Positions 25,481-34,063 of a DNA stretch of 64,000 nucleotides are shown piece by piece. Positions within the stretch are counted from its first letter, which is position 1. The number at the start of each line of letters is the position of its first letter. Made by a program: the position numbers and the translations under genes. The notes beneath the pieces are model-generated. The model worked only from the letters and a program-made list of their open reading frames with translations. It had not been told where the DNA came from and did no database searches. The DNA is from Defluviicoccus sp046348835 (GTDB lineage: Bacteria; Pseudomonadota; Alphaproteobacteria; Rhodospirillales; Defluviicoccaceae): contig JAXMDM010000004.1 of the NCBI GenBank assembly GCA_046348835.1, positions 186,001 to 250,000 of the forward strand, given 5' to 3'.

Positions 25481-26319
25481 ACCTCGCCGGTTTCGGTCAG
25501 GTAGCCGAGGCGCCGCATCAGCGGGCGGTGAAACGCGACCATGGCGTCTGCCTGTTCCCGACTGAGCTCCTGGCGCCAGCCGCCGGCCACGCCGCGACGG
25601 AAGAAGCGTCGGGCGTTCTTCGACCGCTCGACGAAGCCCCCGGCCGACTCCTGGGCGGCAAGGCTATGGAAGGACGCATGGCGGATCGCCTCCCCCAGCC
25701 GCGCCTCGTCCCGTTTTATCCTGAGGAAGTCGATCACCTTGGCGAAGGTCGCCTCGGGCTGCGCCAGCAAATCCTCATAGCGCACCATATGCAGATACAG
25801 CCCCGGCGCCTTCTGCCAGCTTTCCACGTGGGTGGTCCAATCGGCGATGATCTGGCGGATGTGCCCGTCCTTGGGTTCGATCTCCAGTCCCTTGAAGCAC
25901 AGCGCGCGGGCGCCGTCCGCCGGCGACAGGCCGTAGTGATCGGCGAACGAGCAGGCTACATCGAGCGGATTGCGCACAATATAGATGGCGCCGAAGGTCA
26001 CCTCCGGGGTGATCGTCGGGACGCCGTCGGCCGCAGCGAGGACGCTGTGCGTCTTGACGAAGACGATCCCCGGTCGGTCCCCCGCCAGGTGACGATGCAC
26101 CGCCGGGCGGAGCCGGTTGATTTCCCCCCAACTCAGCGTCGACGCCGGCTTGCCCGCCAGGCGCGCGTACGCTTCGCTGCGCATGTCGCCGTGGGCGAAA
26201 GACGGCAGGCTGTTGATGGCGACCGGCTCGCTGCCCCCGATCAGATAGTTGGCGAGCAGCGCGCGTAGCCACGTATTGCCCGACTTGGGATAGGAGGCGA
26301 GCCAGAGGATCTGCGTCAC
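25471..26319 (-). CDS. Sulfotransferase (no TPRs)
   Basis: This 282-residue domain-only sulfotransferase has a PAPS 5'-site ILWLASYPKSGNTWLRALL at the very N-terminus, FVKTHSVL with the likely catalytic histidine, and the 3'-phosphate site AIYIVRNPLDVACSFADHY. It resembles the classical cytosolic sulfotransferase family. The GTG at 26319 is the chosen start because GAGG lies 7-10 bases upstream and TQILW begins right there; the ATG at 26394 lacks support. First gene of the three-gene cassette; the porin lies 189 bases upstream on the same strand, separated by a terminator, so a promoter for the cassette should lie in 26320-26450. Confidence 0.88.
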   Translation of the reverse strand: MTQILWLASYPKSGNTWLRALLANYLIGGSEPVAINSLPSFAHGDMRSEAYARLAGKPASTLSWGEINRLRPAVHRHLAGDRPGIVFVKTHSVLAAADGVPTITPEVTFGAIYIVRNPLDVACSFADHYGLSPADGARALCFKGLEIEPKDGHIRQIIADWTTHVESWQKAPGLYLHMVRYEDLLAQPEATFAKVIDFLRIKRDEARLGEAIRHASFHSLAAQESAGGFVERSKNARRFFRRGVAGGWRQELSREQADAMVAFHRPLMRRLGYLTETGEVWP

Positions 26320-26448
26320 GGTCCGACCTCGGCGCCCGGGGGGCGCTGTTGCTCCGCAGCGACGGAGAAAAGCAAATACCCATCGGCGCGGCAACCGCCC
26401 ACCCGATCGCTCGGCCTACCGGTTCAACCGCAAGGATCGGCGGATGCG

Positions 26449-26479
26449 AAAAGGGAGGGCACCCGGTGCCCTCCCTTTC
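26449..26479 (-). terminator. Terminator of the porin gene
   Basis: GGGAGGGCAC (26453-26462) pairs with GTGCCCTCCC (26466-26475) around a 3-base loop, extended by AAA/TTT. On the minus strand it ends with TTTT, 29 bases after the porin stop at 26508, which fits an intrinsic terminator. Confidence 0.8.
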
Positions 26480-26507
26480 TCTTCAGACGCTACGAGCGAT
26501 GGGTCGA

Positions 26508-27806
26508 CTAGAACGCCAGCTTCAAGCCGGTGGTGGCACCGACGCCCTGGTTGTTGTAACCGGTGACGCCCGGGGTGTCGGTCTGCAGGTCGTAGGCGAA
26601 GACGCCACCGACGAGGCGGATACCGGGTCCCATGGTCCAGGTGCCGCTGAGGATCGCCTGCTTCAGGACCTGGTCGTCGCCCAGGTGGGTCGCCATCGGA
26701 CCGGTGGCGGCGATGACGCCCGGCGACTTGCCATACATATAGCCGAGACCGACCTTGTACGGTCCGAACTCGTATGCAGCGCCAGCCGTCCAGCTGTAGC
26801 CGCCGAGCGAGTAGGTGGCGGTCTGGCCGACGGTTCCGTTCAGGTTGGTGACGGTCGTCTGGACGGTGTTCCGGTTCGGTGACTCCATCCAGGCACCGCC
26901 GACGCTGAACCCGCCATAGGCGAGCTGCAGGCCGAGGTTATAGGCGAACAGGTCGGAACCGTTGCTGCCGATCGGGGACTGCTTCGAGCGCGGGAAGTAC
27001 ATGACGCCGCCGGACGTCTGCGCGCCCACCGGACCGAACTGCTGGGTGTAGTTGAGGCCGCCGGCCCAGCCGTTGGCGTACTTGCTGCGGGCGGCACTGA
27101 CCTCGGTACCGAAGCCGGTCGGGGTACGGACGAAATAGGAGCCGTTGTTGTCGTCGCCGCCGCCTTCCGCCTGCGGGATATAGGACAGACCCGCCTGCAG
27201 TCCGGCGAAGCGTGGGCTGATGTAGGTAAACTTGCCCGAGTCGTTATCGGTGAGGCGCAGGTTGGTGGTCCCGGTCGGCGTATCAAAATAGGAGCTGATG
27301 CCGGTATTGATCCAGGCCTGGATGTTCACCAAGTCGCCGGAGTCGAGGCTGACGCCGCCATCGGGGGCGGTCACGTGCATGAGGTAGCCGGCGTTGTTCT
27401 CGTCACCGATGATGAACTGACCAAGAGAGGGACCCTGTAGGAAGAGGTAGGATTCGTCGATCTGGTCGGCTTCGGTGTTGGCCTCAAGCTGGACGTTGAT
27501 ACCGACGGTGAGGCCGTTGTCCAAGGTCGTCTGACCGATGAAGCAGATTTCCGAATTGTGCTTCTGGTCGACGACATTGTTCTTAATTGTGTTTCCGTGT
27601 GAACCGGCGATCGGCGTGATGTCGTCGGGCCCGTCCTTGATGTCCTGACTGACGCCAACGCCCCACTGCTGGAAATAACCGCTCAGTCCTACCTTAATTC
27701 GCTCCGCAGACTTGGACGTGTATTCTTGGGCTGTTGCGTCCCCTGCGGCGCCGGCGACGAGCGCGGCAGTCGCGAGCGCGGTCGTCGCTAACAGTGTCTT
27801 TTTCAT
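26508..27806 (-). CDS. Outer-membrane porin
   Basis: The 432-residue protein has a classic signal peptide (KKTLLATTALATAALVAGAA, cleaved before the QEYTSKS region). The alternating beta-strand sequence is rich in glycine, aromatic residues and asparagine, and ends in the C-terminal signature GLKLAF (terminal phenylalanine for BamA recognition). It resembles the alphaproteobacterial 16-stranded general porins, which let small solutes cross the outer membrane. Codon use is less G+C-extreme than in neighbours, as is common for highly expressed genes. The ATG at 27806 has GAGGGTAAGG immediately upstream. Its leader contains sequences shared with the candidate RNA at 17.8 kb. Confidence 0.92.
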   Translation of the reverse strand: MKKTLLATTALATAALVAGAAGDATAQEYTSKSAERIKVGLSGYFQQWGVGVSQDIKDGPDDITPIAGSHGNTIKNNVVDQKHNSEICFIGQTTLDNGLTVGINVQLEANTEADQIDESYLFLQGPSLGQFIIGDENNAGYLMHVTAPDGGVSLDSGDLVNIQAWINTGISSYFDTPTGTTNLRLTDNDSGKFTYISPRFAGLQAGLSYIPQAEGGGDDNNGSYFVRTPTGFGTEVSAARSKYANGWAGGLNYTQQFGPVGAQTSGGVMYFPRSKQSPIGSNGSDLFAYNLGLQLAYGGFSVGGAWMESPNRNTVQTTVTNLNGTVGQTATYSLGGYSWTAGAAYEFGPYKVGLGYMYGKSPGVIAATGPMATHLGDDQVLKQAILSGTWTMGPGIRLVGGVFAYDLQTDTPGVTGYNNQGVGATTGLKLAF

Positions 27807-27879
27807 CCTTACCCTCGCCTCGCTTTGAAGTGTCCCTGATACCTGGGCACTGACGCCCCTGGAGACGTCGATGAATTGC

Positions 27880-27896
27880 TTTCCGCCCACGTATCA
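27880..27896 (-). promoter_or_regulatory. Shared 17-nt element in the porin leader
   Basis: On the plus strand this reads TTTCCGCCCACGTATCA, identical to 17778-17794. The adjoining ATTGCTTTCCGC (27875-27886) equals 17850-17861. It lies 70-90 bases before the porin start codon. If the porin transcript starts upstream of it, the mRNA carries the exact complement of two segments of the candidate RNA. The porin promoter is not certain: TTGTGA with AAAAAT near 27950-27975 on the minus strand would give a leader of about 140 bases. A shared protein-binding site is the alternative. Confidence 0.55.
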
Positions 27897-28078
27897 AGGC
27901 ATGGCGATTTGGAGCGATCAAGCAGACAGCACCTAGGAGTGTGCTTATTTTTCAGCACTGTGGCGCGGCGGTCACAAGACGATTGGGGTTCGAAAGGCGA
28001 ACCGTCCCGTTCGCTGCGGTTGACACCACGCTTGGCGCGGGTTAGGAGCGACCAGATCGCCACGAAGACGGCTGGGTA

Positions 28079-28630
28079 ATGCGAGCACGAATGTACAAGC
28101 GATTCGCGTTGGCCGCCATTATGGCGGCGACGACGGTCACCGCCGCCTGCGAAGGAGTGCAGCCGGAAGGAGTCTATCCCAGCCGCGATCGGCACAACTC
28201 CACCCCTTACGAATCGCGCGATTCCCTCTTCGGCCCCGGCGGCGCCTCCCTCGGGCTGGGCGGCGGCGGCGATGACGCGGGCCCGCAGTCGGGCGGCGGG
28301 GTCGGGATCAACGGCTTTCTCTGGCGCGCCTCCCTCGATACCGTTGCCTTCATGCCGGTGGCTTCGGCCGACCCGTTCGGCGGGGTCATCATTACCGACT
28401 GGTACGCGATGCCGGAGACTCCCGGCGAGCGGTTCAAGCTCAACGTCTATATTCTTTCCCGGTCGCTGCGGGCCGACGGCGTTCGTGTCGCCGTGTTCCG
28501 ACAGGTGCAGGACGGCAAGGGTGGATGGCAGGACGCCGCCATCGCCACCGGGACCGACACGCGGATCGAGGAAGCCATCCTCACCCGCGCCCGCCAGCTG
28601 CGCTTCGATACCCTGCAGCAGGCGAGCTGA
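28079..28630 (+). CDS. DUF3576 domain-containing lipoprotein-like protein
   Basis: The 183-residue protein has a signal sequence (RFALAAIMAATTVTAAC) with a lipobox-like TAAC at residues 21-24. A glycine-rich stretch (GGASLGLGGGGDD) follows. Then comes the conserved domain: INGFLWRASLDTVAFMPVAS, GGVIITDWYAMPETPGERFK and a last part ending IEEAILTRARQLR. This layout just before leuS is the common alphaproteobacterial position of DUF3576; function is unknown. The GTPGERFKLNVYIL-type region suggests an envelope protein linked with LptE, two genes downstream, but that is only context. A start four codons later (28091) is equally possible. Confidence 0.85.
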   Translation: MRARMYKRFALAAIMAATTVTAACEGVQPEGVYPSRDRHNSTPYESRDSLFGPGGASLGLGGGGDDAGPQSGGGVGINGFLWRASLDTVAFMPVASADPFGGVIITDWYAMPETPGERFKLNVYILSRSLRADGVRVAVFRQVQDGKGGWQDAAIATGTDTRIEEAILTRARQLRFDTLQQAS

Positions 28631-28679
28631 CGGCGGCCGTCGACCGCGACCGCGACGGCGCTGAATCCGAGGAGATCCC

Positions 28680-31271
28680 ATGGCCCGCTACTCGTTCGCC
28701 GAGACCGAAGCGAAATGGCAGCGGGTCTGGGAGGAGCGGCAGACCTTTCGGGTCGAGACCGACCCGGCCAAGGCCAAATACTATGTGCTCGAGATGTTCC
28801 CCTACCCGTCCGGGCGCATCCACATGGGGCACGTGCGCAACTATACCCTGGGGGACGTGGTCGCCCGCTTCAAACGCGCCCAGGGCTTCAATGTCCTCCA
28901 TCCCATGGGCTGGGACGCCTTCGGCCTGCCGGCCGAGAACGCGGCGATCAAGAACGGCGTCCACCCGCTCGCCTGGACCCGCGAAAACATCGCCACCATG
29001 CGCAGACAGCTGCGGCAGATGGGGTTCTCCTACGACTGGAGCCGGGAGGTCGCCACCTGCGACCCCGACTATTACCGCCACGAGCAGAAGATGTTCCTCG
29101 ACTTCCTCGCCGCCGGCCTTGTCTACCGGCGCGAGGCCTGGGTCAACTGGGACCCGGTCGAGCAGACGGTGCTCGCCAACGAGCAGGTGATCGACGGCCG
29201 CGGCTGGCGGTCCGGGGTGCCGGTGGAGCGCCGCAAGCTGGCCCAGTGGTTTCTCGCCATCACCGCCTTTGCCGACGACCTGCTGGCGGCGCTGGCGCGG
29301 CTCGACCGCTGGCCGCCGCGGGTGCGGCTGATGCAGGAGAACTGGATCGGTCGGTCCGAAGGAGCGCGCGTGTTCTTCCCGCTCAAAGGCCGCGAGGAGC
29401 CGCTGGAAGTCTACACGACGCGCCCGGACACGCTGTTCGGTGCCGCCTTCTGTGCCATCGCCGCCGACCATCCCCTCGCCCGCTCGCTCGCCGTCGACAA
29501 TCCGGAGCTGGCCCGGTTCGCCGAGCTCTGCCGTCAGGGCGCCACCAGCGAGGCCGCCATCGAGACCGCCGAGAAACTCGGCTACGACACCGGCCTCAGC
29601 GCCGTCCATCCCTTCGACACCAGCCGGGAGCTGCCCGTCTACGTCGCCAACTTCGTACTCATGGATTACGGCACCGGCGCCATCTTCGGCTGTCCCGCCC
29701 ACGACCAGCGCGACCTGGATTTCGCCCGCAAGTACGGCCTGCCGGTGGTCCGGGTCGTCGCCGCCGACAACGGTAGCGGCGGGCTGGACGACGAGCCCAT
29801 CGGTACCGTCGCCTACACCGGGCCCGGGCGGATGATCCATTCGTCGTTCCTCGACGGACTGCCGGTGGATGAAGCGAAGGCACGGGCCGCGGCCCGCCTC
29901 AGCGATCTCGGCTGCGGCGGTCCGGCGGTGAACTGGCGGCTGCGCGACTGGGGGGTGTCCCGCCAGCGCTATTGGGGCTGTCCGATCCCCATCGTCCGTT
30001 GTCCCGCCTGCGGTCTGGTGCCGGTGCCCGAAGCCCAGTTGCCGGTGACCCTGCCGGAGGACGTGGACTTCACCCTGCCCGGCAATCCGCTCGATCGTCA
30101 CCCCGGCTGGAAGCAGGTGGCGTGTCCCGCCTGCGGCGGTGCCGCCGAGCGCGAGACCGACACCTTCGATACCTTTTTCGAATCATCCTGGTATTTCGCT
30201 CGCTTCTGCTCTCCCCACGCCGCCTCCGCCTTCGATCGCCGGGACGTGGATTACTGGCTGCCGGTGGATCAGTACGTGGGCGGAATCGAGCACGCCATCC
30301 TCCATCTCCTCTACTCCCGCTTCTTCACCCGTGCGCTGCGGCGCTGCGGCTACCTCGGCATCGACGAGCCGTTCGCCGGCCTGATGACCCAGGGCATGGT
30401 CTGTCACGAGACCTACCGCGACGTGGCCGGGGACTGGCTTTTGCCGGAGGAGGTGGTGCTGGACGGCGACCACGTCGTCGGCCGTGACGGCCGCAGCGTC
30501 ATCGTCGGCCGCTCGGAGAAGATGAGCAAGTCGAAGAAGAACGTGGTCGATCCGGAACGGATCGTCGCCGACTACGGCGCCGATACCGCCCGCCTGTTCA
30601 TGCTCTCCGACAGCCCGCCGGATCGGGATCTGGAATGGACCGAAGCCGGCATCGAGGGGGCGTGGCGCTTCATCAACCGGCTGTGGCGGATGGTCGACGA
30701 ACCGACCGGTCCCGTCGCCCCGCTGGAGGCGGAGGCGGCGATCGGGCCGGGCGCAAGTCCGGGCGCACTGGCCGGACGCCCCCAGGCGCTGGCGCTGCTG
30801 CGCGAATGCCACCGCACCGTCGCCCGGGTGACCGACGACCTGGAGCGCTTCGCCTTCAATCGCGCCGTCGCCCGGCTGCGCGAGTTGACCAACCGCATCG
30901 CCGAGTATGACGAAGACGATCCGGCGGCAGCGGGACTGCGTCGCTTCGCCCTTACCATCCTCGTCCAGCTGGCCGGCCCGATGCTGCCGCACCTGGGCGA
31001 GGAAATGTGGCAACGACTGGGCTATGCCGGGCTGCTGGCGGACGCTCCTTGGCCGGTTGCCGATCCCGCCCAGCTCGTCGACGAGCGGGTGACCGTGGGC
31101 GTCCAGGTCAACGGGAAACTTCGCGGGACCCTCGAACTCGTCCGTGACGCCGAGGACGACGACGCCCGCAGCGCCGCCCTCGCCCTCCCCGCCGTCGCCA
31201 AAGTGGTCGCCGGAAAAACACCCCGCAGTATCGTCGTCGTCCGCAACCGCATCGTCAATGTCGTCGTCTGA
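28680..31271 (+). CDS. leuS: Leucyl-tRNA synthetase
   Basis: The 863-residue class I synthetase has the HIGH-type motif in PYPSGRIHMGHVRNYTLGD, the editing domain including TTRPDTLFGAAFCAIAADH, tryptophan-rich zinc-like insert cysteines in RCPACGLVPV, and the KMSKS motif EKMSKSKKNVVDP near residue 620. The C-terminal anticodon-binding part is followed by a short tail VVVRNRIVNVVV. It charges tRNA(Leu). The ribosome binding site GAGGAG is 6 bases before the ATG. lptE starts 14 bases before its stop codon, so the two are coupled. The length is typical. Confidence 0.98.
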   Translation: MARYSFAETEAKWQRVWEERQTFRVETDPAKAKYYVLEMFPYPSGRIHMGHVRNYTLGDVVARFKRAQGFNVLHPMGWDAFGLPAENAAIKNGVHPLAWTRENIATMRRQLRQMGFSYDWSREVATCDPDYYRHEQKMFLDFLAAGLVYRREAWVNWDPVEQTVLANEQVIDGRGWRSGVPVERRKLAQWFLAITAFADDLLAALARLDRWPPRVRLMQENWIGRSEGARVFFPLKGREEPLEVYTTRPDTLFGAAFCAIAADHPLARSLAVDNPELARFAELCRQGATSEAAIETAEKLGYDTGLSAVHPFDTSRELPVYVANFVLMDYGTGAIFGCPAHDQRDLDFARKYGLPVVRVVAADNGSGGLDDEPIGTVAYTGPGRMIHSSFLDGLPVDEAKARAAARLSDLGCGGPAVNWRLRDWGVSRQRYWGCPIPIVRCPACGLVPVPEAQLPVTLPEDVDFTLPGNPLDRHPGWKQVACPACGGAAERETDTFDTFFESSWYFARFCSPHAASAFDRRDVDYWLPVDQYVGGIEHAILHLLYSRFFTRALRRCGYLGIDEPFAGLMTQGMVCHETYRDVAGDWLLPEEVVLDGDHVVGRDGRSVIVGRSEKMSKSKKNVVDPERIVADYGADTARLFMLSDSPPDRDLEWTEAGIEGAWRFINRLWRMVDEPTGPVAPLEAEAAIGPGASPGALAGRPQALALLRECHRTVARVTDDLERFAFNRAVARLRELTNRIAEYDEDDPAAAGLRRFALTILVQLAGPMLPHLGEEMWQRLGYAGLLADAPWPVADPAQLVDERVTVGVQVNGKLRGTLELVRDAEDDDARSAALALPAVAKVVAGKTPRSIVVVRNRIVNVVV

Positions 31272-31989
31272 CCGCAATCGCCGCGCCGCCATCGCCACCT
31301 TGGCCGTCGCCCTCGCTCTCGGCACCGGCGGGTGCGGCTTTCATCCCCTCTATGCGCCGCCGTCCGCCGGGGACGGTGCCGACGGCGGCGCCGACCGCGC
31401 CGTGGCCGACGATCTCGCCTCTATCAGCATCTCGCCGATCTCCAACCGGCAGGGTCAGGAGCTGCGCAACCGGCTGGATCGCCTGCTCCACACGCCGGGG
31501 ACGAACGGAAGTCCCGGCAAGTACGTTCTCAATGTTGCGCTGGGCGAGTTCCAGCAGTCCCTGGCGATCCGTGCCACCGGCCTTGCCACCCGGACCAACC
31601 TCTACATGAGCGCAACCTACAACATGGTGGACAGTGCGACCGGCGGTGCGGTGCTCACCGGTTCCTCCGTCGCCATCGCCAGTTACGATCTCCTCGACCA
31701 GGACTTCGCCACCATCACCGCCATCAACGACGCCCGCACCCGGACCCTGGAGCGCATCGCCGGCGATATCCGCAACAGATTGGCGGTGCATTTCGCCACC
31801 GCCCCAACCACCGGCACCGCGGCGACCGTGCCCGCCACCGCCCCGGTGGTGACGCCGCCGGCGGTCTTCGTCCCCTCGCCGGCGACGGAACCCACCATCG
31901 CCTCCCCCTTCGGCACCGCCATCGATCTACCGCCGGCGTCGGAAGCACCGGTCGGACCGGAAAGCACCCGGGTGGGAGGAACACCCTGA
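31258..31989 (+). CDS. lptE: LPS-assembly lipoprotein LptE
   Basis: LptE plugs the LptD barrel that inserts lipopolysaccharide in the outer membrane. The 243-residue protein starts at the ATG inside the end of leuS (the usual arrangement), with signal sequence AIATLAVALALGTGGC and lipobox GTGGC. GFHPLYAP is characteristic of LptE, and ISPISNRQGQELRNRLDRLL fits the family's strand-helix core. The C-terminal 60 residues are proline/threonine-rich and would be disordered. It overlaps holA by three or four bases at CTGA. Confidence 0.88.
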   Translation: MSSSDRNRRAAIATLAVALALGTGGCGFHPLYAPPSAGDGADGGADRAVADDLASISISPISNRQGQELRNRLDRLLHTPGTNGSPGKYVLNVALGEFQQSLAIRATGLATRTNLYMSATYNMVDSATGGAVLTGSSVAIASYDLLDQDFATITAINDARTRTLERIAGDIRNRLAVHFATAPTTGTAATVPATAPVVTPPAVFVPSPATEPTIASPFGTAIDLPPASEAPVGPESTRVGGTP

Positions 31990-33047
31990 AGCTGGGGGCG
32001 GCCAAATGGACGTCCTTCGTCCGGCGGCCGGACCCGGCGATCGCTGCCGTCCTTCTCTTCGGCGCCGATCGCGGCCTGGTCCGGGAGCGGAGCAACGATC
32101 TCGTCCGCGGTGTCGCCGGCGAGACCCCCGACCCCTTCCGCCTGATCGAAATGACCACCGCCGAGCTTCGCGCCGATCCGGTGGCTCTCTCCGACGCGGC
32201 GCGCTCCTTCTCCCTCGTCCCCGGCCGCCGGATCATCCGCATCCGCGATGCCGGCGAGCCGGCCGCCGAGGCGGTCCGGCTGTTGCTGGGCGACGGCGCC
32301 GCCACCGCCCTGGTGATCTGTGAAGCCGGAGACCTGGGCAAACGGTCCGGTCTGCGGCTGATTTTCGAGGCCGCGCCATCCGCCGCCGCCGTCGCCTGCT
32401 TTCCCGACGAGGGCGACGGCCTGCGCGCCCTGATCGAGGAAACCCTGGCCGGTTTCGGCCTCAGACCGACGGCCGCCGCGACCGCCCTCCTCTCCTCGAC
32501 CCTGGGTGCGGATCGGGCGCTCAGCCGGTGCGAGCTGGAGAAGCTGGCCCTTTACTGCGGCCGCGGCGGCACCGGCATCGTCGAGGATGAGGACGTCGCC
32601 GCGGTGGTGGGCAATCAGCGCCTCGCCTCGCTGTCATCGCTGGCGATGCTGGCGGCCGGCGGCGACATCGCCGGCCTCAACCGCGCCCTGTCCGTCGAAG
32701 AGGGGCTGGAGCCCATCGGGCTGCTGCGCGCCGCCGCCCAGCACCTGCAGCGGCTGCACCGGGTCAAGGCGGAGGTGGCGACCGGCCGTCCGGTGCGCGA
32801 TGCCGTCCTCGCCCTGCGTCCGCCGGTGTTCTTCCGCCTGATCGATGGGTTTACCCGCCAGGTCGGCCAATGGAACGAGGCTCGGCTCGAAGAAGGTCTC
32901 GTCTGCCTCGCCCGGGCCGAAATCGCCTGCAAGCAGACGGGGGCGCCACAGGCCGCCCTGGCGGTGCGGGCACTGCTGCGGGTCGCCCGCCTCGCCCACC
33001 CGGGCCCGGTTACCGATGCCCCCGGCCGCCCCCGGTCACGCCCTTAG
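31986..33047 (+). CDS. holA: DNA polymerase III subunit delta, CTG start
   Basis: HolA opens the beta clamp in the clamp loader. The 353-residue sequence begins KLGAAKWTSFVRRPDPAIAA, the normal N-terminus of alphaproteobacterial HolA, then LLFGADRGLVRERSNDLV, IEMTTAELRADPVAL and the delta lid domain. No ATG, GTG or TTG is present in the right place. The CTG at 31986-31988, overlapping the lptE stop as CTGA, is preceded by a strong GGGAGGA ribosome binding site at the right distance, so I take CTG as the start. An annotation forced to ATG would lose or add residues. Confidence 0.9.
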   Translation: MKLGAAKWTSFVRRPDPAIAAVLLFGADRGLVRERSNDLVRGVAGETPDPFRLIEMTTAELRADPVALSDAARSFSLVPGRRIIRIRDAGEPAAEAVRLLLGDGAATALVICEAGDLGKRSGLRLIFEAAPSAAAVACFPDEGDGLRALIEETLAGFGLRPTAAATALLSSTLGADRALSRCELEKLALYCGRGGTGIVEDEDVAAVVGNQRLASLSSLAMLAAGGDIAGLNRALSVEEGLEPIGLLRAAAQHLQRLHRVKAEVATGRPVRDAVLALRPPVFFRLIDGFTRQVGQWNEARLEEGLVCLARAEIACKQTGAPQAALAVRALLRVARLAHPGPVTDAPGRPRSRP

Positions 33048-33076
33048 GGCCCACGGGGCGGCTCGCATCCCATCCA

Positions 33077-34063
33077 TCACGGATCGGTGCTGCCGTCGCC
33101 GTCGCCGTCTTCCCCTTCGGGGAGAAGCGTCGCCCCGTCCGCCCGTCGCGGTGCCGCGCGCTGCGGACGGTTGAGCCGCAGCAGGATGTCGTCCAGCTGA
33201 TCCAGGGATTGGTAGTGCAAGAACAGCGTGCCGCCCTGGCCACGGAAGCGGATCTCCACGGCGAGGCCGAGGACCGCACTGAGATCGCGCTCCAGCGCCG
33301 CGGTATTGGGGTCCCTTTCCTTCGCCGGCTCGGTCGTCCGGGCACGGCCGCCGCGGGTCGCCGGCGGCGGCCCGCCTGCCGGCTCCTTCTCCTCCCGCGC
33401 CAGGTCCTCGGTGGCGCGGACGGTCAGGCCGCGGCTCACCACTTCTGCCGCCAGCGCCGCCGGATCGGCGGCGGTCACCAGCGCCCGGGCGTGCCCGGCG
33501 GTAAGCTCGCCGGTCTCGATCAGCCCTTTAACCGGGTCCGGCAGGGTGAGCAGGCGCAGGCAGTTGGCCACGTGGCTGCGGCTCTTGCCGACCACCTTGG
33601 CCAACGCCTCCTGGGTGTGGCCGAACTCGTCCATCAGCCGGCGGAACCCCTCGGCCTCCTCCAGCGGCGACAGGTCCTGTCGCTGCAGATTCTCCACCAG
33701 CGCCACTTCCAGCGCCTCGCCGTCGGCGAAGTCGCGCACCAGCACCGGCACCTCGTGCAGCCCGGCCCGCTGGGCGGCCCGCCACCGGCGCTCGCCGGCA
33801 ACGATCTCGAACGCGGCGGGATCATCGGCAAGGCGTCGCACCAACAGCGGCTGTAGCACCCCACGGGCGGCGATGGATGCGGCCAGTTCGTCCAGCTCCG
33901 CCTCGCTCATCCGTCGGCGCGGCTGGAACCGCCCGGGACGGAGCTGGTCGACCCCCACCTGGCGCGACGTTTTCAGCCGGTCGAGTTTGGCGTAGTCGTC
34001 ACTTTCCTCGCCGAGCAGGGCCGAGAGCCCCCGCCCCAACCGCCGCTGTGCATCGCTCGCCAT
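33077..34063 (-). CDS. parB: Chromosome-partitioning protein ParB
   Basis: ParB binds parS, spreads along DNA with CTP and loads condensin. The 328-residue protein has RLGRGLSALLGEE at the N-terminus, LRPGRFQPRR (arginine patch), the CTPase region IVAGERRWRAAQRAGL, the helix-turn-helix HTQEALAKVVGKSRSHVANCLRLL, and a C-terminal dimerisation segment ending in an acidic/glycine tail. It overlaps parA by 1 base (TGATG). Two parS sites are at 35527 and 37570. On the opposite strand, holA stops 29 bases away. Confidence 0.97.
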   Translation of the reverse strand: MASDAQRRLGRGLSALLGEESDDYAKLDRLKTSRQVGVDQLRPGRFQPRRRMSEAELDELAASIAARGVLQPLLVRRLADDPAAFEIVAGERRWRAAQRAGLHEVPVLVRDFADGEALEVALVENLQRQDLSPLEEAEGFRRLMDEFGHTQEALAKVVGKSRSHVANCLRLLTLPDPVKGLIETGELTAGHARALVTAADPAALAAEVVSRGLTVRATEDLAREEKEPAGGPPPATRGGRARTTEPAKERDPNTAALERDLSAVLGLAVEIRFRGQGGTLFLHYQSLDQLDDILLRLNRPQRAAPRRADGATLLPEGEDGDGDGSTDP

